Under the pieces are notes generated by a model, which did not search any database, was not told the DNA's origin, and saw nothing but the letters and a program-made list of their open reading frames with translations. The position numbers and the translations under genes were made by a program. DNA of 15,048 nucleotides from an uncultured Clostridia bacterium (GTDB lineage Bacteria > Bacillota > Clostridia > Oscillospirales > CAG-272): the NCBI GenBank assembly GCA_904501765.1, contig CAJGCM010000037.1, forward strand, positions 1 to 15,048, written 5' to 3'. This document shows positions 11,695 to 15,048 of this stretch, piece by piece. The number at the start of each line of letters is the position of its first letter. The stretch's first letter is position 1.

Positions 11695-12966
11695 ATGAAA
11701 ATACTTGTAGTAGGTGGCGGCGGACGTGAACACGCCATCATTAAAAAAATCAAGCTTAACAAAGACGTAAAAGAAATATTCGCCCTCCCCGGAAACGGCG
11801 GTATGGCATCTGATGCAACCCTCGTTCCGATTGGGGCTACCGAAATTGACAAAATCGTTGATTTCGCACTTTCAAGCAAAATCGACTATGCGATAGTCGC
11901 TCCAGACGACCCGCTGGTGCTGGGCGCAGTTGATGCTCTTGAGGCGGCAGGTATTCCCTGCTTCGGCCCCAGAGCCTGCGCGGCTATAATCGAGGGAAGT
12001 AAGGTATTTTCCAAGAACCTTATGAAAAAATACGGAATTCCCACTGCGGAATACGAGGTATTCAACAGCGCAGACGAGGCTCTTAAATATCTTGACACAG
12101 CTCCCATTCCCACTGTAATCAAGGCTGACGGTCTTGCCCTCGGCAAGGGCGTTATTATCGCTATGACGAGAGAAGAAGCTAAGGCTGCGGTTCTTTCCAT
12201 TATGGAGGACAAGGTCTTCGGCAAGAGCGGTGATAATATAGTCATTGAAGAATTTCTCACAGGTCCCGAGGTATCTGTGCTTTCCTTTACCGACGGTGAA
12301 GTGGTTGTTCCTATGATTTCCTCCCAGGACCACAAGAGAGCACACGACAACGACGAAGGACTTAACACGGGCGGTATGGGAACCGTTGCTCCCAACCCCT
12401 ATTACACCCCTGAGATAGCCGATATTTGTATGGAAAAGATATTCATTCCTACTATTGAGGCTATGAAGGCTGAAGGCAGAACCTTCAAGGGTTGCCTTTA
12501 CTTCGGACTTATGCTGACGAAGGACGGGCCCAAGGTTATTGAGTACAACTGCCGCTTCGGCGACCCTGAAACACAGGTTGTTCTCCCCCTTCTTGAAAGT
12601 GACCTGCTCACGGTTATGAAGGCTACGACCTTTGGAACTCTTAAGGACACCGAGGTTAAGTTCTCGGACAAAAATGCTTGTTGCGTTATTATGGCGTCCA
12701 AGGGTTATCCCGAGAAATACGATAAGGGCTTCGAAATCAAGATAGACCCGTCCGTGGCAGACAAGGTTTACGTTGCGGGGGCAAGGCTTGAGGGAGATAA
12801 GCTTCTCACTAACGGCGGGCGTGTTCTCGGAGCTACCGAAACCGCTGACACTCTTGAGGCTGCTATTGCAGGCGCATATGCTTTAGTTGATAAAATACAC
12901 TTTGACAACGCCTTCTGGCGCCGCGACATTGGAAAGCGCGCCCTTATGGCAAAGGAGAGTAAATAA
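11695..12966 (+). CDS. purD: GAR synthetase PurD (phosphoribosylamine-glycine ligase)
   Basis: A 423-residue ATP-grasp enzyme, usual PurD length, ligating phosphoribosylamine to glycine. Motifs are GGGGREHAI (7-15), APDDPLVLGAVDAL (69-82; the common form is GPE-PL), KADGLALGKG (143-152), EEFLTGPEVS, NTGGMGTVAPNPYYTP and NCRFGDPETQ (285-294, metal/ATP binding). CGGAG lies about eight bases before the ATG. It is separated from the AICAR transformylase gene by 39 bp with no terminator. Its stop TAA overlaps the purL start by one base (TAATG), so purL is probably read by re-initiation. Nothing indicates loss of function. Confidence 0.97.
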   Translation: MKILVVGGGGREHAIIKKIKLNKDVKEIFALPGNGGMASDATLVPIGATEIDKIVDFALSSKIDYAIVAPDDPLVLGAVDALEAAGIPCFGPRACAAIIEGSKVFSKNLMKKYGIPTAEYEVFNSADEALKYLDTAPIPTVIKADGLALGKGVIIAMTREEAKAAVLSIMEDKVFGKSGDNIVIEEFLTGPEVSVLSFTDGEVVVPMISSQDHKRAHDNDEGLNTGGMGTVAPNPYYTPEIADICMEKIFIPTIEAMKAEGRTFKGCLYFGLMLTKDGPKVIEYNCRFGDPETQVVLPLLESDLLTVMKATTFGTLKDTEVKFSDKNACCVIMASKGYPEKYDKGFEIKIDPSVADKVYVAGARLEGDKLLTNGGRVLGATETADTLEAAIAGAYALVDKIHFDNAFWRRDIGKRALMAKESK

Positions 12967-15048
12967 TGGTTTACAGAATTTATGTAGAAAAGAAAGAGGG
13001 ACTTGAAAACGAGGCGAAGGCTCTTCTCGGTGAAATCCGCTCAATGCTTGGCATCGAAGGTCTTAAAGGGCTTCGTCTTCTCAACCGCTACGATGCCGAA
13101 AATATTTCCGAGGAGCTTTTTTCCGAGGCGGTTAAGACCGTTTTCTCCGAGCCTCAGCTTGATATTGCAACTGCGGAGCTTCCCTCAGGCGCTGACTTCG
13201 TATTCGCCGTTGAATACCTGCCCGGTCAGTTCGACCAGAGAGCCGACTCCGCCGCTCAATGTATACAGATAATTTCCTGTCAGGAGCGCCCTATCATAAG
13301 AACAGCTAAGGTTTACCTTCTTGAAGGTCAGCTTACCGATAGGGAAATTTCGGAAATCAAAAAATACGTTATAAACCCCGTAGAGGCAAGAGAGGCATCT
13401 CTTGATGTTCCCGCAACTCTCGTGATGAAATACGAAATTCCCACCGAGGTTGCAACCCTTAACGGATTTATTGACCTTGACGAGGCGGGTCTCCGTGATT
13501 TCGTGGCAAATTACGGCCTTGCTATGGACCTTGACGATATCAAGTTCTGCCAATCCTACTTTAAGGGAGAGGGAAGATGTCCCACAATCACCGAGATTCG
13601 TATGATAGACACCTACTGGTCAGACCACTGCCGTCATACAACCTTCCTCACCACTATTGACAGCGTAAAGTTTGAGGACAAGCTTCTTGAGGAGGCGTAC
13701 AATAAGTATGTTGAAACAAGATGCGAACTTGGCAGAACGAAGCCTTCGAACCTTATGGATATTGCAACTCTTGCAACAAGATACCTCAAGGTAAAGGGTA
13801 TGCTTCCCAAGCTTGACGAATCCGAGGAAATAAACGCTTGTACCGTAAAGATTGAGGTAGAGGTAGACGGTGTTACTGAGCCCTGGCTGCTTCTGTTCAA
13901 AAACGAAACTCATAACCACCCCACGGAAATAGAGCCCTTCGGCGGAGCCGCAACCTGTATCGGCGGAGCTATCCGTGACCCCCTTTCGGGACGCTCATAC
14001 GTATATGCGGCAATGAGAGTAACGGGTGCTGCCGATCCCACTCGACCCATTTCCGAAACTATAAAGGGTAAGCTTCCCCAGAGAAAGATTGTTCAGACTG
14101 CTGCGGCAGGATATTCCTCTTACGGCAACCAGATAGGACTTGCTACCGGTATGGTAGACGAGCTTTATCACGACGGCTATGCCGCAAAGCGTATGGAGAT
14201 AGGCGCTGTTATCGCTGCCGCTCCTCAGGAGAACGTTCGCCGTGAGCGCCCCGACCCCAACGACGTGGTTATTCTTCTGGGCGGAAGAACAGGTCGCGAC
14301 GGCTGCGGCGGTGCTACCGGCTCCTCGAAGAAGCACACCGTAGCTTCTCTTGAAAGCTGCGGAGCAGAGGTTCAGAAGGGTAACGCCCCCGAGGAAAGAA
14401 AGCTTCAGCGCCTCTTCAGAAACCCCGAGGCGTGCCGTATGATAAAGAGATGTAACGACTTTGGTGCGGGCGGTGTTTCCGTCGCTATCGGAGAGCTTGC
14501 AGACGGTCTTTTCATTGACCTTAACAAGGTTCCCAAAAAATACGACGGTCTTGACGGAACTGAACTTGCTATAAGTGAGTCCCAGGAAAGAATGGCTGTT
14601 GTCGTTGAGCCCGGGGACGTTGACAGATTTATGGAGCTTGCGGCTTCCGAGAACCTTGAGGCAACGGTTGTTGCGACCGTTACCGAGGAAGCAAGGCTTA
14701 AAATGGTATGGAACGGCAATACGATAGTCGATATAAGCCGTGAATTCTTGAACTCCAACGGTGCTGAAAAGCACATTGATATCACCCCCGCAGCTCCTAA
14801 GGCTTACAAGCCCGAGATCCCCTGCTGCTTCGAGTACGGCTACCGCGCGTTGGTAGAGGACCTCAACGTTTGCTCCAAGAGAGGACTTTCCGAGAGATTT
14901 GACTCCACAATCGGCGCAGGAACAGTGCTTATGCCCTTTGGCGGAAAGCATCAGAAAACCCCCATTCAGGCAATGGTACACAAGATTTCAGTTGAGAAAA
15001 AGCACACCGACACCTGCTCCTATATGGCGTGGGGATACAATCCTATGA
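12966..15048 (+). CDS. purL: FGAM synthase PurL, long fused form (partial, runs off the window)
   Basis: The reading frame is open from ATG 12966 to the window end, 694 codons without a stop. It converts FGAR plus glutamine and ATP to FGAM. Residues 1 to about 140 are the PurS-like N-terminal domain. YWSDHCRHTTF (217-227) is the linker/active-site signature, and FKNETHNHPTEIEPFGGAATCIGG (from 311) is the ATP- and FGAR-binding segment. GGRTGRDGCGGATGS and NDFGAGGVSVAIGELADG follow. Together with the N-terminal extension these place it in the long PurL clade found in Firmicutes (about 1,240 residues). The second half, including the C-terminal glutaminase domain, must lie beyond the edge. No separate purS or purQ is present, as expected. 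Ribosome binding site AAAGGAG lies at the end of purD, and the start overlaps the purD stop by one base. Confidence 0.95.
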   Translation, partial: MVYRIYVEKKEGLENEAKALLGEIRSMLGIEGLKGLRLLNRYDAENISEELFSEAVKTVFSEPQLDIATAELPSGADFVFAVEYLPGQFDQRADSAAQCIQIISCQERPIIRTAKVYLLEGQLTDREISEIKKYVINPVEAREASLDVPATLVMKYEIPTEVATLNGFIDLDEAGLRDFVANYGLAMDLDDIKFCQSYFKGEGRCPTITEIRMIDTYWSDHCRHTTFLTTIDSVKFEDKLLEEAYNKYVETRCELGRTKPSNLMDIATLATRYLKVKGMLPKLDESEEINACTVKIEVEVDGVTEPWLLLFKNETHNHPTEIEPFGGAATCIGGAIRDPLSGRSYVYAAMRVTGAADPTRPISETIKGKLPQRKIVQTAAAGYSSYGNQIGLATGMVDELYHDGYAAKRMEIGAVIAAAPQENVRRERPDPNDVVILLGGRTGRDGCGGATGSSKKHTVASLESCGAEVQKGNAPEERKLQRLFRNPEACRMIKRCNDFGAGGVSVAIGELADGLFIDLNKVPKKYDGLDGTELAISESQERMAVVVEPGDVDRFMELAASENLEATVVATVTEEARLKMVWNGNTIVDISREFLNSNGAEKHIDITPAAPKAYKPEIPCCFEYGYRALVEDLNVCSKRGLSERFDSTIGAGTVLMPFGGKHQKTPIQAMVHKISVEKKHTDTCSYMAWGYNPM

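Noticed and set aside
13995..14981. Minus-strand open frame of 328 residues opposite purL
   Set aside because: An antisense shadow of the long purL frame, with no ribosome binding site or recognisable domain.

Overview
The window looks like the chromosome of a Gram-positive anaerobic Clostridia member, probably Oscillospiraceae/Ruminococcus-like. This is inferred from the strong AGGAGG-type ribosome binding sites, the moderate GC content, the ZTP-riboswitch-controlled purine operon, and the variants of PurC, PurF, PurL and the IMP-forming enzymes, which resemble Clostridia/Bacteroidetes families. The taxonomic call is inference; there is no 16S gene or other marker.

Bases 1-650 hold a minus-strand tRNA operon, Val(TAC)-Asp(GTC)-Gly(GCC). 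It has a perfect consensus promoter (TTGACA-17-TATAAT) and an intrinsic terminator right after tRNA-Gly. Further left are a second terminator, a partial second copy of the tRNA-Gly 3' end, and hairpins cut by the window edge. Bases 720-1411 carry a HAD-family hydrolase with its own extended -10 promoter. The gap at 1412-1771 holds two tandem, perfectly base-paired four-way-junction elements. Next is a two-gene unit, a flippase-like membrane protein overlapping a GT8 glycosyltransferase, closed by a terminator. It is followed by an Amidase_6-type cysteine hydrolase (probable TTG start) and a monocistronic gene for a small two-helix membrane protein.

From 5127 to beyond the right edge runs a nine-gene de novo purine operon: purE-purC-purF-purM-purN-purO(like)-AICAR transformylase-purD-purL. 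A promoter leads into a ZTP/ZMP (pfl) riboswitch whose P3 helix shares bases with an intrinsic terminator. ZMP (AICAR) is the substrate of the operon's own AICAR transformylase, and 10-formyl-THF is needed for that step and, by family, for PurN. Read-through when ZMP accumulates therefore makes metabolic sense. Genes are tightly packed, with 4-nt or 1-nt overlaps at purM/purN and purD/purL.

The operon has several departures from the textbook pathway. PurF lacks the N-terminal catalytic cysteine and the usual glutamine-binding motifs, but keeps its PRPP site and apparent Fe-S cysteines. The bifunctional PurH is replaced by a stand-alone AICAR transformylase plus an archaeal PurO-type IMP cyclohydrolase. 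PurE is class I-like but purK is not in the window. PurL is the long fused form, cut by the window end. purB is not present here.
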